NCBI GenBank assembly: GCA_937916485.1
Contig: CALFSV010000256.1
Location: forward strand, 1-64,000
Direction: 5' to 3'
DNA: 64,000 nucleotides
From: an uncultured Paracoccaceae bacterium
GTDB lineage: Bacteria > Pseudomonadota > Alphaproteobacteria > Rhodobacterales > Rhodobacteraceae
The notes under the pieces are model-generated. The model ran no database searches. It was given only the letters and a program-made list of their open reading frames with translations, and had not been told where the DNA came from. Shown piece after piece: positions 53,037 through 63,429 of this stretch. Both the position numbers and the translations under genes were made by a program. Position 1 is the stretch's first letter, and every line of letters starts with the position of its first letter.

Positions 53037-54941
53037 CTAGGGCTGTTTAGCCACTGCCGCGTAGCCCAACGGCTGAATCGCAGCGCGAATTTCGTCCAGA
53101 ATAGCCGGATCGTCGATTGTCGCGGGCATCTTGAAGGGCTGGCCATCCGCAATCCGCGCCATGATCCCGCGCAGGATCTTGCCCGAGCGTGTCTTGGGCA
53201 GGCGGTCTACCACCACGGCCAGCTTGAAGGCGGCGACGGGTCCGATCTGGTTGCGCACCAGTTTGACCACCTCTGCCACGATCTCGGCTTCGGGGCGGTT
53301 GCAGCCCTTGTTAAGGCATAGGAACCCCATGGGCAGTTGCCCTTTCAGTTCGTCCGCCACGCCAATCACGGCGCATTCGGCCACGTCTTCGTGGCCGGCC
53401 AGCACCTCTTCCATGGCGCCTGTGGACAGGCGGTGCCCGGCCACGTTGATGACATCGTCAGTGCGGGCCATGATGTATAGGTATCCGTCCGCATCCTTCA
53501 TGCCTGCGTCGCCAGTCTCGTACCAACCGGGGAAGGTGTTGAGATAACTTTTGCGGAACCGGTCTTCGGCATTCCAAAGCGTCGGCAGGGTTCCGGGGGG
53601 CAGTGGCAACCGGACCGCGATGGCGCCCAGAGTGTCGGGGGGCAGGGGATGCCCGCCTTCGTCCAGGATCTGAACGTCATAGCCGGGCATCGGCACGGTG
53701 GGCGAGCCGATCTTGACGGGCAGCGCCTCGATCCCGGCGGGGTTACCGACCATCGTATAGCCTGTCTCGGTCTGCCACCAATGGTCGTAGACCGGGACGT
53801 TCATCACCCGCTGGGCCCAGAGGATCGTGTCGGGGTCCGCCCGTTCACCCGCCAGATAAAGGGCACGAAGGCAGCTGATGTCGTGGTCCTTGATCATCTC
53901 ACCCTTGGGGTCCTCGCGCTTGATGGCGCGGAAGGCGGTTGGGGCTGTGAAAAAGCTGCGCACATTGTGCTCGGAGATCACCCGCCAGAACGTTGCCGCA
54001 TCGGGTGTGCCGACGGGCTTGCCTTCGAACACCACGGTGGTGTTGCCGTGGATGAGCGGGCCATAGCAAATGTAGCTATGTCCCACGACCCAGCCCACGT
54101 CCGAGGCGGCCCAGAACACATCGCCCGGGTCGACGTTGTAAATGTTCTTCATTGTCCAGTTGAGCGCGACAAGATGGCCGCCGGTCGGTCTGACCACGCC
54201 CTTGGGTGCGCCAGTGGTGCCGGAGGTATACAGGATATAGGCCGGGTGCGTCCCCTCAACCGGGACGCAATCAGCGGGGGTGACCCCATCTTGCGCCGCG
54301 TGCCAGTCCAGATCGCGGCCCGGCACCAAGGTTGCCTCACACTGAGGGCGCTGCAGGATCAGGCACACTTCGGGCTTGTGGGCCGCCTGCTCGATCGCAT
54401 CGTCCAGCAGGGGCTTGTATTGCACCACGCGGGACCCCTCGATCCCGCAAGAGCCTGCAAGAATGGCCTTTGGTGTGGCGTCGTCGATGCGCACTGCAAG
54501 CTCGTGAGCGGCAAAACCGCCGAACACGACCGAATGGATAGCCCCGATCCGCGCACAGGCCAACATGGCCATCAACGCCTCGGGTACCATCGGCATATAG
54601 ATGATCACCCTGTCGCCCTTGGTGATGCCTTGCGCCACAAGGGCACCGGCCAGCATTGAGACTTTGTCCTTCAGCTCTGCAAAGGTGATCGTGGCCTTGG
54701 TGTCGGTGACAGGGCTGTCGTAGATGATGGCGGCCTGATCTGCCCGGCCGTTGGCAACATGGCGGTCCACTGCGTTCCAGCAGGTGTTGACCATGCCGTC
54801 GCTAAACCATTCGTAAAGGGGGGCGTTGCTGTCGTTCAGGGCGCGGGTCGGTGGGCTGTCCCAGTCGATGGCCTTGGCGGCCTCCATCCAGAACCCTTCG
54901 GGATCGGCTTTCCAGCCCTCGTAGACGTCCGCATAACCCAT
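53037..54941 (-). CDS. prpE: Propionyl-CoA synthetase (acyl-CoA synthetase PrpE)
   Basis: A 634-residue adenylate-forming enzyme. The P-loop is YILYTSGTTGAPKGVVRPTG; the A5 region is YDHWWQTETGYTMVGNP; the hinge is GYLYIMARTDDVINVAGHRL; and the acetylation-site Lys is in PKTRSGKILRGIMARIADG. It activates propionate, feeding methylcitrate or methylmalonyl-CoA pathways. The start at 54941 follows GGGGAGG; an in-frame ATG five codons earlier overlaps that site. maeB lies upstream on the same strand. Confidence 0.92.
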   Translation of the reverse strand: MGYADVYEGWKADPEGFWMEAAKAIDWDSPPTRALNDSNAPLYEWFSDGMVNTCWNAVDRHVANGRADQAAIIYDSPVTDTKATITFAELKDKVSMLAGALVAQGITKGDRVIIYMPMVPEALMAMLACARIGAIHSVVFGGFAAHELAVRIDDATPKAILAGSCGIEGSRVVQYKPLLDDAIEQAAHKPEVCLILQRPQCEATLVPGRDLDWHAAQDGVTPADCVPVEGTHPAYILYTSGTTGAPKGVVRPTGGHLVALNWTMKNIYNVDPGDVFWAASDVGWVVGHSYICYGPLIHGNTTVVFEGKPVGTPDAATFWRVISEHNVRSFFTAPTAFRAIKREDPKGEMIKDHDISCLRALYLAGERADPDTILWAQRVMNVPVYDHWWQTETGYTMVGNPAGIEALPVKIGSPTVPMPGYDVQILDEGGHPLPPDTLGAIAVRLPLPPGTLPTLWNAEDRFRKSYLNTFPGWYETGDAGMKDADGYLYIMARTDDVINVAGHRLSTGAMEEVLAGHEDVAECAVIGVADELKGQLPMGFLCLNKGCNRPEAEIVAEVVKLVRNQIGPVAAFKLAVVVDRLPKTRSGKILRGIMARIADGQPFKMPATIDDPAILDEIRAAIQPLGYAAVAKQP

Positions 54942-55067
54942 CCTGGTCCTCCCCATTCTATCGCGTTTTTAAGCAGGGGCGGGCAGGGGGTGCAAGCGCT
55001 TGTCGCTTGATTGCGCTAACCGGGGGCCAAGGGCGGAGCGATGGACGTAGCGCAACCGGCCTGTCGT

Positions 55068-55105
55068 TCCCTATCGGCCGGGGCATTGGCCCCCGCCGAT
55101 AGGGA
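55068..55105 (-). terminator. Stem-loop between maeB and prpE
   Basis: TCCCTATCGGC (55068-55078) pairs perfectly with GCCGATAGGGA (55095-55105) around a GC-rich centre that can extend the stem, 19 bases past the maeB stop. No T-run follows, so it may be a weak terminator or an mRNA end-protecting stem. Confidence 0.5.
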
Positions 55106-55123
55106 GCGGCAGTCAACGGGTCG

Positions 55124-57415
55124 TTACCCGTAGTGGGCCACAGGCGTCCCGGCGAGGGCGGACATGTTCAAAAGCCCGCGCGCGGTGATCGAAGAGGTCA
55201 CGATATGGGCCTTGTTGCCCATGCCCATCAGGATCGGGCCGACCTCCAGCCCGCCGCCTTTCATTTTGAGGATGTTGCGCACCCCCGATGCGGCATCCGA
55301 ATTGGCAAAGACCAATGTGTTGGCCGCCCCTGTGAACCGCGACTGCGGGAAGTTCCGCGCCCGCAGCTCGGGGTCGAGGGCGCTGTCGACATGCATCTCG
55401 CCTTCATAGGCGAAGTCGCGCGGCACATTGTCGAGGATCTCAAGCGTCGCCCGCATCCGGCGACCTGTATCGCAATCGAGATTCCCAAATTGCGAATGCG
55501 AGCAAAGGGCAATCTTCGGCTCTATGCCAAAGCGACGAACGTGACGGGCGCAGGCCAGCACGGTTTCGGCGATCTGTTCGGGGCTGGGTTCGGGGTGAAC
55601 CTGTGTGTCGGCGATAAAGAGGGGGCCATCCTCAAGGATCATCAGGCTGAGGCCCGCCACGGGATGTAGCGTCGGGCTGCCCAGCACTTGGGTGATGTAA
55701 TTGAGGTGCCAAAGGAACTGGCCAAAGGTGCCGCAGATCATGGTGTCGGCCTCATCGCGCTGAACCATGACGGCGGCGATGGCGGTCGAGTTGGTGCGCA
55801 TGACGGCGCGGGCAATGTCGGGGGTCACGCCCTTGCGCGACATGATCTGGTGATAGGTGCCCCAGTAGTCCCGGTAGCGGGGATCGTTTTCGGGGTTCAC
55901 CACGTTGAAATCCCGTGTCGGCCGGATCGCAAGGCCCGCACGTTCGCAGCGGGCCTCGATCACGTCGGGGCGGCCGATCAGGATGGGCGTGTCGGTGGTT
56001 TCCTCAAGGATCGCCTGTGAGGCGCGCAGAACCCGCTCATCCTCGCCCTCGGCAAAGACGATGCGACGGTTGGCGGTCCTTGCGGCCTCGAACACCGGGC
56101 GCATAATCAGGGCGGATTTAAAGACCGAACCGTCCAGCCTTGCCTTGTAGGCGTTCATATCCTCGATCGGGCGGGTGGCCACGCCCGTCTTCATCGCGGC
56201 GCTGGCCACGGCCGAGGCCACGACGCCCATCAGGCGCGGGTCAAAGGGCTTGGGGATCACATAATCCGCCCCGAAGGTCATCTGCTCGCCACTGTAGGCG
56301 GCGGCGGCCTCGGCGCTTGTGGTGGCGCGGGCGAGGGCGGCGATCCCTTCGATGCAGGCGATCTTCATCTCGTCGTTGATCTCGGTCGCGCCAACATCAA
56401 GGGCGCCCCGAAAGATGAAGGGAAAGCAAAGCACGTTATTGACCTGATTGGGATAATCCGACCGGCCGGTGGCGATGATGGCATCTGAGGCCACGGCGCG
56501 GGCCTCGGCCGGGTCAATCTCGGGCGACGGGTTGGCAAGGGCAAAGATGACGGGCCTGTCAGACATCCGGGCAACCATTTCCGAGGTCAGGACACCGGGG
56601 CCGGACAGGCCAAGGAACATGTCCGCGCCTTCGATGACGTCTGCCAAAGTGGCCGGTGTGGTGCCTTGGGCATAGGCGGCCTTTTGCGGCGTCATATCCG
56701 CCTCGCGGCCCTCGTAGACAAGGCCCTGAAGGTCGCACAGAAACACGTTTTCGCGTTTGACCCCCAGCTTCAGCAGCATGTTGAGGCAGGCAATCCCCGC
56801 CGCCCCGCCGCCGGTCGACACGATCTTGATGTCAGAAAATGCCTTGCCCGCCACGCGCAGGGCGTTGGTTGCCGCGGCCCCGACCACGATAGCGGTCCCG
56901 TGCTGGTCATCGTGAAAGACGGGGATGTTCATCCGCGACCGGCAGATATCCTCGACGATAAAGCAATCGGGGGCCTTGATATCCTCAAGGTTGATAGCCC
57001 CGAAAGTTGGCTCCAGCGCACAGACGATATCGGCAAGCTTGTAGGGGTCGGCTTCGTTCAGCTCGATGTCAAAACAGTCGATGTTGGCGAACTTCTTGAA
57101 CAGGACCGCCTTCCCCTCCATCACCGGTTTTGAGGCCAGACCGCCGATGTTGCCAAGGCCCAGCACTGCGCTGCCGTTCGACACGACGGCCACGAGGTTG
57201 CCACGGGCTGTATAGTCGCGGGCGGTATCGGGGTTGTCCCTGATCTCGATGCAGGCCTCGGCCACGCCGGGCGAATAGGCGCGGGCCAGGTCCCGACCGT
57301 TGGCCAGCGGCTTGGTCGCCCGGATCTCGAGTTTGCCGGGCTTGGGAAAACGGTGATAATCCAGAGCTGCCTGACGCAGGGCTTCGCGGGTCGTGTCGCG
57401 GGAGATATCAGCCAT
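55124..57415 (-). CDS. maeB: NADP-dependent malic enzyme with phosphotransacetylase-like domain
   Basis: A 763-residue fusion. The N-terminal malic enzyme (~1-430) has [20 protein letters not shown], the metal site [20 protein letters not shown], the NADP fold [20 protein letters not shown] and [17 protein letters not shown]. The C-terminal part (~440-763) is a phosphate acetyltransferase-like domain ([20 protein letters not shown]) thought to be regulatory. It makes pyruvate and NADPH from malate. It diverges from the cupin gene across a short palindrome. Confidence 0.95.
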   Translation of the reverse strand: MADISRDTTREALRQAALDYHRFPKPGKLEIRATKPLANGRDLARAYSPGVAEACIEIRDNPDTARDYTARGNLVAVVSNGSAVLGLGNIGGLASKPVMEGKAVLFKKFANIDCFDIELNEADPYKLADIVCALEPTFGAINLEDIKAPDCFIVEDICRSRMNIPVFHDDQHGTAIVVGAAATNALRVAGKAFSDIKIVSTGGGAAGIACLNMLLKLGVKRENVFLCDLQGLVYEGREADMTPQKAAYAQGTTPATLADVIEGADMFLGLSGPGVLTSEMVARMSDRPVIFALANPSPEIDPAEARAVASDAIIATGRSDYPNQVNNVLCFPFIFRGALDVGATEINDEMKIACIEGIAALARATTSAEAAAAYSGEQMTFGADYVIPKPFDPRLMGVVASAVASAAMKTGVATRPIEDMNAYKARLDGSVFKSALIMRPVFEAARTANRRIVFAEGEDERVLRASQAILEETTDTPILIGRPDVIEARCERAGLAIRPTRDFNVVNPENDPRYRDYWGTYHQIMSRKGVTPDIARAVMRTNSTAIAAVMVQRDEADTMICGTFGQFLWHLNYITQVLGSPTLHPVAGLSLMILEDGPLFIADTQVHPEPSPEQIAETVLACARHVRRFGIEPKIALCSHSQFGNLDCDTGRRMRATLEILDNVPRDFAYEGEMHVDSALDPELRARNFPQSRFTGAANTLVFANSDAASGVRNILKMKGGGLEVGPILMGMGNKAHIVTSSITARGLLNMSALAGTPVAHYG

Positions 57416-57437
57416 TGCAGGGTCCTTTGGTGGGATT

Positions 57438-57451
57438 GTTTAATGTTAAAC
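57438..57451. promoter_or_regulatory. Palindrome between maeB and the cupin gene
   Basis: GTTTAA-TG-TTAAAC is a perfect 14-base palindrome in the 129-base gap between divergent starts, 23 bases before the maeB ATG. AT-rich palindromes of this size are typical operators for MarR- or LacI-type regulators, but no regulator gene is adjacent. Confidence 0.45.
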
Positions 57452-57544
57452 TATCTGCCTCGGCGGTGAGGCTGGTTTGAGGATGGCTTATGCACGAATG
57501 CCAGCCACTTGCAAATGCCGCGTCGTGGGGCAAAGCTCTGGGTC

Positions 57545-58636
57545 ATGACCTATTCCGCCGACATTCGCGCAGAAGTGCGCCTGCCCACGACCGACCTTCG
57601 GGCCGATCTTCCGTTCTTTGGCAATGTGTTGGGGATGCGGCTGGACATGATCTATCCCGCCGACGATCCCAGCGTTGCGGTCTATTCCGGACACGGCCTG
57701 CGGGTTCGGCTGGAGCAGGGGTTGTCCGCGCAACCGGGCCTGCTGCGCATCCTGACCGACGATGCCACCTTTGCTGACGGTGCTACCCAACTGGCCTCAC
57801 CCGGAGGGACGACCGTCGAGGTCGCTCCGCTGAACCCGCCATTGATCCTGCCCCAGACCGAACATGCGTTTGTCGTGCGTCGGCTTGCAGACGGTGCGCC
57901 ATGGGTGATCGGGCGGGCGGGCATGCATTACCGCGACCTTGTCCCCAGCCGTCTGGGCGGGTCGATCATCGCCAGCCATATCCGCATTCCCGACGGCGGA
58001 CCGGTCCCCGACATGGTGCATTTCCACAAGGTCGGGTTCCAGCTGATCTTTTGCTATCGGGGTTGGGTCGACGTGGTCTACGAGGATCAGGGCGGCCCGA
58101 TCCGGCTGACGGCCGGGGACTGCTTTATCCAGCCGCCCGAAATCCGGCACCGTGTGCTTGAGGCGTCAGACGGAATCGAGGTGATCGAGATCGGCGTGCC
58201 GGCTGAACATGTGACCGAGATTGATCACGACATGACCCTGCCCACCCCGCATTTGCGCCCCGACCGCGAATGGCAAGGGCAAAGGTTCGTCTTCAACGAG
58301 GCGAAGGGGGCCGAGTGGCAGCCATTCCGCCTGCCCGGATATATTGCCAGGGACACCACCATTGCGGCCAATACCCACGATGTCGCAACCGTGCAGGTCG
58401 TTCGAAAAGGACAAGGCACGCCCGAGTTTGCGACCCATGACGCCGATATCCTGTTCGGTTTTGTGATGGAGGGCGGCATGACCCTTGAGGGGGAAGGGCG
58501 CGATCCGATGCCGCTTGTGGCGGGCGATGCCTTTGTCATTCCGCCTGGTCTGCCGACAAGGTGGACCGACCCGAGCGCAGATCTTGAAGTGTTGGAGGTT
58601 GCTTTGCCGGGGCGCTTTGACACGACCGTCTTATAG
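57545..58636 (+). CDS. Glyoxalase-like plus double-cupin protein
   Basis: A 363-residue protein. Residues ~1-75 look like a glyoxalase/dioxygenase half-module (RADLPFFGNVLGMRLDMIYP, VYSGHGLRVRLEQG). Two cupin domains follow: one at ~150-240 with HFHKVGFQLIFCYRGWVDVV and GDCFIQPPEIRH, the other at ~290-360 with ILFGFVMEGGMTLEGEG and GDAFVIPPGLPTRW. The His/Glu ligands in the first cupin suggest a metal site; the second lacks the His pair. Function unknown; it lies upstream of the salvage operon but separated from it. Confidence 0.75.
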   Translation: MTYSADIRAEVRLPTTDLRADLPFFGNVLGMRLDMIYPADDPSVAVYSGHGLRVRLEQGLSAQPGLLRILTDDATFADGATQLASPGGTTVEVAPLNPPLILPQTEHAFVVRRLADGAPWVIGRAGMHYRDLVPSRLGGSIIASHIRIPDGGPVPDMVHFHKVGFQLIFCYRGWVDVVYEDQGGPIRLTAGDCFIQPPEIRHRVLEASDGIEVIEIGVPAEHVTEIDHDMTLPTPHLRPDREWQGQRFVFNEAKGAEWQPFRLPGYIARDTTIAANTHDVATVQVVRKGQGTPEFATHDADILFGFVMEGGMTLEGEGRDPMPLVAGDAFVIPPGLPTRWTDPSADLEVLEVALPGRFDTTVL

Positions 58637-58693
58637 GCGACTTGCATCCGTGACCGGCTCGCAGCACAGTCGGAGGAAAACAAGGAACGTCTC

Positions 58694-59086
58694 ATGTCGC
58701 TGATGGATACGGCCCGCCAGGTGCGGGAGAACGCCTATGCCCCCTATTCCAACTTCAAGGTCGGGGCGGCGATCCGCACCACCTCGGGCAATGTGTACGG
58801 CGGGGTCAATGTCGAAAACGTCGCCTATCCTGAGGGAACCTGTGCAGAAGCGGGGGCCATCGCGGCGATGATCGCCGCCGGGGACACGAGGATTGCCGAG
58901 GTTGCGGTGATCGCCGACAGCCCGATCCCGGTCAGCCCCTGTGGCGGTTGCCGGCAGAAACTGGCCGAGTTTGGTAATGGCGATGTGCCCGTCACCCTTG
59001 GCACCACCGATGGCAAGACGATGTCGACAACCCTGGCGGATCTGCTGCCGGGGGCCTTCACCTCGGACTACATGGACCGGACCTGA
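58694..59086 (+). CDS. cdd: Cytidine deaminase
   Basis: A 130-residue tetrameric-type deaminase converting cytidine or deoxycytidine to uridine. Zinc and catalytic motifs: the His position reads as Cys in YPEGTCAEAGAIAAMIA (Cys-Ala-Glu) and SPCGGCRQKLAEF (PCxxC). The substrate loop is NVENVAYPEG. The three-Cys zinc set is typical of small Cdd. It is the first gene of the salvage operon, three bases before deoA. Confidence 0.95.
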   Translation: MSLMDTARQVRENAYAPYSNFKVGAAIRTTSGNVYGGVNVENVAYPEGTCAEAGAIAAMIAAGDTRIAEVAVIADSPIPVSPCGGCRQKLAEFGNGDVPVTLGTTDGKTMSTTLADLLPGAFTSDYMDRT

Positions 59087-59089
59087 CCG

Positions 59090-60394
59090 ATGGACGCCCG
59101 CGCCATCATCGCCGGTCTGCGCAAGGGGCACGTCCCCTCTGACGCGGCGTTGGAATGGTTTGCCCAAGGGCTGGCCTCAGGCGCGGTCACTGACGCGCAG
59201 GCCGGGGCGTTTGCCATGGCCGTTTGCCTGCAAGGGCTGGGCGAGGAGGGCCGGATCGGTCTGACGCGGGCGATGCGCGATTCGGGTGATGTGCTGAAAT
59301 GGGACATGCCCGGACCGGTTCTGGACAAACACTCGACCGGTGGTGTCGGCGATTGCGTCAGCCTTGTTCTTGCCCCGGCTCTGGCCGCCTGCGGGGTCTA
59401 CGTTCCGATGGTGTCCGGTCGCGGCCTTGGCCACACGGGCGGCACCCTGGACAAGATGGAGGCTATTCCCGGCGTCCGGACCTCTGTCACCGAAGCCCGT
59501 CTGCGCGAAATCACCGCCAGCGTCGGTTGCGCCATCGTGAGCGCAACGGGCCGGATCGCCCCGGCGGACAAGCGCCTTTACGCCATTCGCGATGTGACAG
59601 GCACGGTGGAAAGCGTTGATCTGATCACCGCCTCGATCCTGTCCAAGAAACTCGCCGCCGGGCTTGAGGGGCTGGTTCTGGACGTCAAATGCGGATCCGG
59701 CGCCTTCATGAAGACGGCGGCAGAGGCACAGGCCCTGGCCGAGGCGCTGGTCAGTGCCGCCAACGGGGCAGGCTGCCCGACGGCGGCCTTTATCACCTAC
59801 ATGGACGAACCCCTTGCCCCGTCGCTGGGCAACGCGGTCGAGGTCGCCGCCTCGATGGAGGTGCTGTCGGGCAACCGCCTTGCCGCCCCGCGCTTGCATG
59901 ACCTGACTGTCGCGCTGGGTGGGCGTCTTCTGGCCCTGGCCGGACATGTCGAGGGCGAGGGCGAAGAGATGATTTCCGCCGCCATCTCGGACGGTCGCGC
60001 GATTGAGCATTTTGCCCGCATGGTTGCCGAACTGGGCGGTCCTCCGGACATGGCCGATGACTGGCGGACCCATTTGCCCGCTGCCCCCGTGGTGGGGGAT
60101 GTCATGGCCCCCGAGGGCGGCTTCTTGACTGCAATCGAAGGGGAGGCACTTGGTCTTGCCGTTGTCGACCTTGGCGGCGGGCGGCGGGTTGAGACCGACA
60201 AGATTGACCCGGCGGTTGGGCTGACGGATGTGATCAGCCTTGGGGCCCACGTCACGAAGGGGCAGCCTCTGGCCACCGTCCACGCTCGTGATGAGGCGTC
60301 GGCCGAAGCAGCTGCGCAGGCTGTGCTGGCGGCGCTGACCATCGGCGAGGCGGCCCCTGAGGCGATGCCTCTCATCCGCGCCAGGGTCGGCTAG
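59090..60394 (+). CDS. deoA: Thymidine phosphorylase
   Basis: A 434-residue enzyme splitting thymidine or deoxyuridine to base and deoxyribose-1-phosphate. Signature: GRGLGHTGGTLDKMEAIPGV; phosphate site: LDKHSTGGVGDCVSLVLAP; ITASILSKKLAAGLEGLVLD and VKCGSGAFMKTAAEA are also typical. The alpha domain (~1-65, 160-190) and the C-terminal alpha/beta domain are complete. It directly abuts deoB with no gap. Confidence 0.96.
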   Translation: MDARAIIAGLRKGHVPSDAALEWFAQGLASGAVTDAQAGAFAMAVCLQGLGEEGRIGLTRAMRDSGDVLKWDMPGPVLDKHSTGGVGDCVSLVLAPALAACGVYVPMVSGRGLGHTGGTLDKMEAIPGVRTSVTEARLREITASVGCAIVSATGRIAPADKRLYAIRDVTGTVESVDLITASILSKKLAAGLEGLVLDVKCGSGAFMKTAAEAQALAEALVSAANGAGCPTAAFITYMDEPLAPSLGNAVEVAASMEVLSGNRLAAPRLHDLTVALGGRLLALAGHVEGEGEEMISAAISDGRAIEHFARMVAELGGPPDMADDWRTHLPAAPVVGDVMAPEGGFLTAIEGEALGLAVVDLGGGRRVETDKIDPAVGLTDVISLGAHVTKGQPLATVHARDEASAEAAAQAVLAALTIGEAAPEAMPLIRARVG

Positions 60395-61639
60395 ATGGCG
60401 GGGGGCTTGCCGTTCGGCGCGGGGCAGGGCGCGCGCGCTTTCCTTGTGGTCATCGATTCGGTCGGCATCGGGGGCGCACCCGATGCCGACCGGTTCTTTA
60501 ACGGCGACGTTCCCGATACCGGTGCCAACACGCTGGGCCATATCGCGCAGGCCTGTGCTGCGGGTGAGGCTGACGAGGGGCGGTCGGGGCCGTTGAACCT
60601 GCCGGTTCTGGAGTCGTTGGGCCTTTGGTCGGCGCTTGGTCTGGCGTCGGGTCTGACGATGCCTGGCGCGACGCCCATGCCTAAGGCCGCGTGGGGGGCT
60701 GCAACCGAGGTGTCGCCGGGCAAGGACACGCCATCGGGCCATTGGGAACTGGCGGGCGTGCCGGTTCCGTGGGACTGGACGGTGTTTCCCGATACCGATC
60801 CGGCTTTTCCAGCCGATCTTGTGGCGCAGGTCTGCGCCGCCGCTGGGACTGACGGCATATTGGGCAATCGGCACGCCTCGGGCACAACGATCCTGGCCGA
60901 AGAGGGCGAGCGGCACATGCAGACCGGTTGGCCGATCTGCTACACATCCGCCGACAGCGTCTTTCAGATTGCGGCCCACGAAGAAACCTTCGGGCTGGAC
61001 CGGTTGCTTGGGCTGTGTCAGGCCGTTGCCCCGATCTTGCATGCCATGAAGGTCGGTCGTGTTATCGCCCGCCCTTTTGTCGGGAACGCCGAGGCCGGTT
61101 TCGTGCGGACCGGCAACCGGCACGACTATGCCATCGCCCCGCCGTCGCCGACGCTGTGCGACTGGGTGAGTGACGCGGGTCAGGCGGTGCATGCGGTGGG
61201 CAAGATCGGCGACATCTTTTCCATGCGAGGGATCAGGGACGTGGTCAAAGGACGCGACGCCGTCCTGATGGACCATCTGGCCCGGCTGGCCGAGACCGCC
61301 GAACCCGGCAGCCTGACCTTTGCCAATTTCGTCGAGTTCGACAGCGAATACGGTCATCGCCGCGATGTGGCAGGCTATGCCCGACATCTGGAGTGGTTCG
61401 ATGCGGCGCTTGGGCCCGTCTTGTCACGGCTTGGCCCGGATGACCTGTTGATCGTGACAGCCGATCATGGCAACGACCCGTCCTGGGTGGGGATGGACCA
61501 TACCCGCGAACGGGTACCGGTGCTGGCCCACGGCATCGGGGCCCGGGCGCTTGGCCAGATCGGATTTGTTGACGTGGCGGCAAGCGTGGCCGCGCATTTG
61601 GGGGTCGCCAACCGCGGCCCCGGAAGGAGTTTTCTGTGA
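60395..61639 (+). CDS. deoB: Phosphopentomutase
   Basis: A 414-residue metalloenzyme interconverting (deoxy)ribose-1- and 5-phosphate. Mn ligands and catalytic residues: FLVVIDSVGIGGAPDADRFF, the Thr nucleophile region HASGTTILAEEGERHM, and TADHGNDPSWVGMDHTRERV then PVLAHG. The start abuts the deoA stop; the stop overlaps the GTG of add. It channels deoA and purine phosphorylase products to central metabolism. Its N-terminus is about ten residues longer than usual. Confidence 0.95.
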   Translation: MAGGLPFGAGQGARAFLVVIDSVGIGGAPDADRFFNGDVPDTGANTLGHIAQACAAGEADEGRSGPLNLPVLESLGLWSALGLASGLTMPGATPMPKAAWGAATEVSPGKDTPSGHWELAGVPVPWDWTVFPDTDPAFPADLVAQVCAAAGTDGILGNRHASGTTILAEEGERHMQTGWPICYTSADSVFQIAAHEETFGLDRLLGLCQAVAPILHAMKVGRVIARPFVGNAEAGFVRTGNRHDYAIAPPSPTLCDWVSDAGQAVHAVGKIGDIFSMRGIRDVVKGRDAVLMDHLARLAETAEPGSLTFANFVEFDSEYGHRRDVAGYARHLEWFDAALGPVLSRLGPDDLLIVTADHGNDPSWVGMDHTRERVPVLAHGIGARALGQIGFVDVAASVAAHLGVANRGPGRSFL

Positions 61640-62619
61640 GCTACAAGTCCCTGCCCAAGGTGGAACTGCATCTGCATCTGGAAGGCGGCGCACCGCCCGC
61701 CTTTATCCGCAACCTTGCGCAAGAAAAGCATATCGACATCTCGGGCATCTTTGATGAACGGGGAAATTACCTTTACCGGGACTTCGACCACTTTTTGAAG
61801 GTCTACGAGGCGGCCTGCACCACGCTGACCGGCCCCGAGGAGTTCCGTCGCCTGACGCTCGCCGTCCTCGAGCAGAGTGCAGAGAACGGCGTGGTCTATT
61901 CCGAAACCTTCCTGAGCCCGGATTTCTGCGGTGGCGGCGATGTTGCGGCCTGGCGGGACTACCTCGCCGCAATCGAGGACGCCGCCGCCGAGGCCGAGCG
62001 GACGATGGGCATTACCCTCAAGGGGATCATCACCTGCATCCGCCATTTCGGACCCGAGCAGGCCAAGACAGCCGCCCTGTGTGCTGCCGAAACCAAGGGC
62101 GATTTCATCACCGGTTTCGGCATGGCGGGGGCGGAGCTGGTTGGCCGTCCGGGAGACTATGCCTATTCCTTTGACATGGCACGCGAAGCGGGGTTGCGCA
62201 TCACTTGCCATGCCGGTGAATGGGGCGATGCTGCGATGGTGGCTGACACTCTGCGAGACCTGTCGCCCGAAAGGATCGGCCATGGGATCAATGCGATCCA
62301 GGACCTGGCGCTTGTAGACCGGATCGCTGAATCGGGTGTCGTTCTGGAGGTCTGTCCGGGGTCCAACGTCTTTCTCGGCGCTGTCCCGTCCTGGAAAGAA
62401 CACCCGATTGCCCGCCTTCAGGAGCGAGGGGTGAAGGTCACCGTTTCGACCGATGACCCGCCCTTTTTCAACACCACCATGGCCCGCGAGTTTGACATGC
62501 TGGCAGAGACCTTTGGATGGGAAGAAGAGCAGTTGCGGATGCTGAATGATGTGGCGCTGGAAGCTGCTTTTTGCAATGAGGCGACGAAAGAACGGGTTGC
62601 CAGACGCCTGTCAGCGTGA
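61636..62619 (+). CDS. add: Adenosine deaminase
   Basis: A 327-residue TIM-barrel deaminase, adenosine to inosine. Zinc ligands: KVELHLHLEGGAP (HxH), ITCHAGEW, and DD in VSTDDPPFFNTTM; catalytic Glu and His in HAGEWGDAAM and ERIGHGINAI. The GTG start overlaps the deoB stop (GTGA). The enzyme is slightly shorter than the ~335-residue norm but complete. The fourth gene of the salvage operon. Confidence 0.94.
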   Translation: MSYKSLPKVELHLHLEGGAPPAFIRNLAQEKHIDISGIFDERGNYLYRDFDHFLKVYEAACTTLTGPEEFRRLTLAVLEQSAENGVVYSETFLSPDFCGGGDVAAWRDYLAAIEDAAAEAERTMGITLKGIITCIRHFGPEQAKTAALCAAETKGDFITGFGMAGAELVGRPGDYAYSFDMAREAGLRITCHAGEWGDAAMVADTLRDLSPERIGHGINAIQDLALVDRIAESGVVLEVCPGSNVFLGAVPSWKEHPIARLQERGVKVTVSTDDPPFFNTTMAREFDMLAETFGWEEEQLRMLNDVALEAAFCNEATKERVARRLSA

Positions 62620-62654
62620 TGGTGCCGTGACTTTGGTGAGGGCGCATTTGGGGG

Positions 62655-62705
62655 CTCTGCCCCCGGCCTGCGGCCTCCCCCGGGATATTTGAGGCGAGAT
62701 GAGGA
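62655..62705 (+). repeat. Rhodobacteraceae intergenic repeat, copy B
   Basis: A GGGGGC-TCT-GCCCCC-type hairpin is followed by a GGC/GCC mini stem and the 30 bases (62676-62705) identical to copy A. The final GAGATGAGGA supplies part of the upp ribosome-binding region, so the element is embedded in the upp leader. Confidence 0.75.
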
Positions 62706-62712
62706 CCAGGAC

Positions 62713-63345
62713 ATGACACAGCATCTGACAGTGGTGACCCACCCCCTTGTGCAGCACAAGCTGACGTTGATGCGCGAAAAGGACACGTCGACCGCGTCCT
62801 TCCGGCAATTGCTGCGCGAGATCAGCCTACTTCTGGCCTATGAGGTGACGCGCGAACTGCCGATGACCACGACCCGGATCGAAACGCCGCTGGTGGAAAT
62901 GGATGCCCCGATGATCGAGGGCAAGAAACTCGCCCTGGTGTCGATTCTGCGGGCGGGCAACGGGCTGCTGGACGGGATTCTGGAACTGATTCCCGCTGCG
63001 CGGGTGGGATTTGTCGGGCTTTATCGCGATCCCGATACGCTGAAGCCGGTGCAGTATTATTTCAAGGCCCCCACTCAGCTTGAGGACCGCATCTGCATCG
63101 TGGTCGATCCGATGCTCGCCACGGGCAATTCCTCGGCCGCTGCTGTTGATCTGTTGAAGCAGGCGGGCGCCAGAAACATCCGGTTTCTTTGCCTTTTGGC
63201 GGCCCCCGAGGGTGTCGCCCGGATGAAGGAGGCTCATCCCGATGTGCCGATCGTGACCGCGTCCCTCGACAGCCACCTGAACGATCATGGCTACATCGTT
63301 CCGGGGCTCGGTGATGCGGGCGACCGGATGTACGGGACCAAATAG
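62713..63345 (+). CDS. upp: Uracil phosphoribosyltransferase
   Basis: A 210-residue enzyme making UMP from uracil and PRPP. Signatures: [20 protein letters not shown] at the start, [20 protein letters not shown], and the PRPP loop [20 protein letters not shown]. The C-terminal flap [17 protein letters not shown] binds uracil. It completes cdd-deoA-deoB-add-upp and is separated from add by the intergenic repeat, which may lower its co-expression. The ATG at 62713 follows GAGGACC. Confidence 0.96.
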   Translation: MTQHLTVVTHPLVQHKLTLMREKDTSTASFRQLLREISLLLAYEVTRELPMTTTRIETPLVEMDAPMIEGKKLALVSILRAGNGLLDGILELIPAARVGFVGLYRDPDTLKPVQYYFKAPTQLEDRICIVVDPMLATGNSSAAAVDLLKQAGARNIRFLCLLAAPEGVARMKEAHPDVPIVTASLDSHLNDHGYIVPGLGDAGDRMYGTK

Positions 63346-63429
63346 CGGTCGTTCCCGTCGAAGTTGATCTTTACAATCATAACTCCTCTCAGGCATCTTG
63401 CCACAATATCTTGTGGGAGATATCGAGTT

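Noticed and set aside
59177..61387. 736-residue minus-strand frame opposite deoA and deoB
   Set aside because: It crosses two certain genes on the other strand and has the Arg/Gly/His-rich composition of an antisense shadow.
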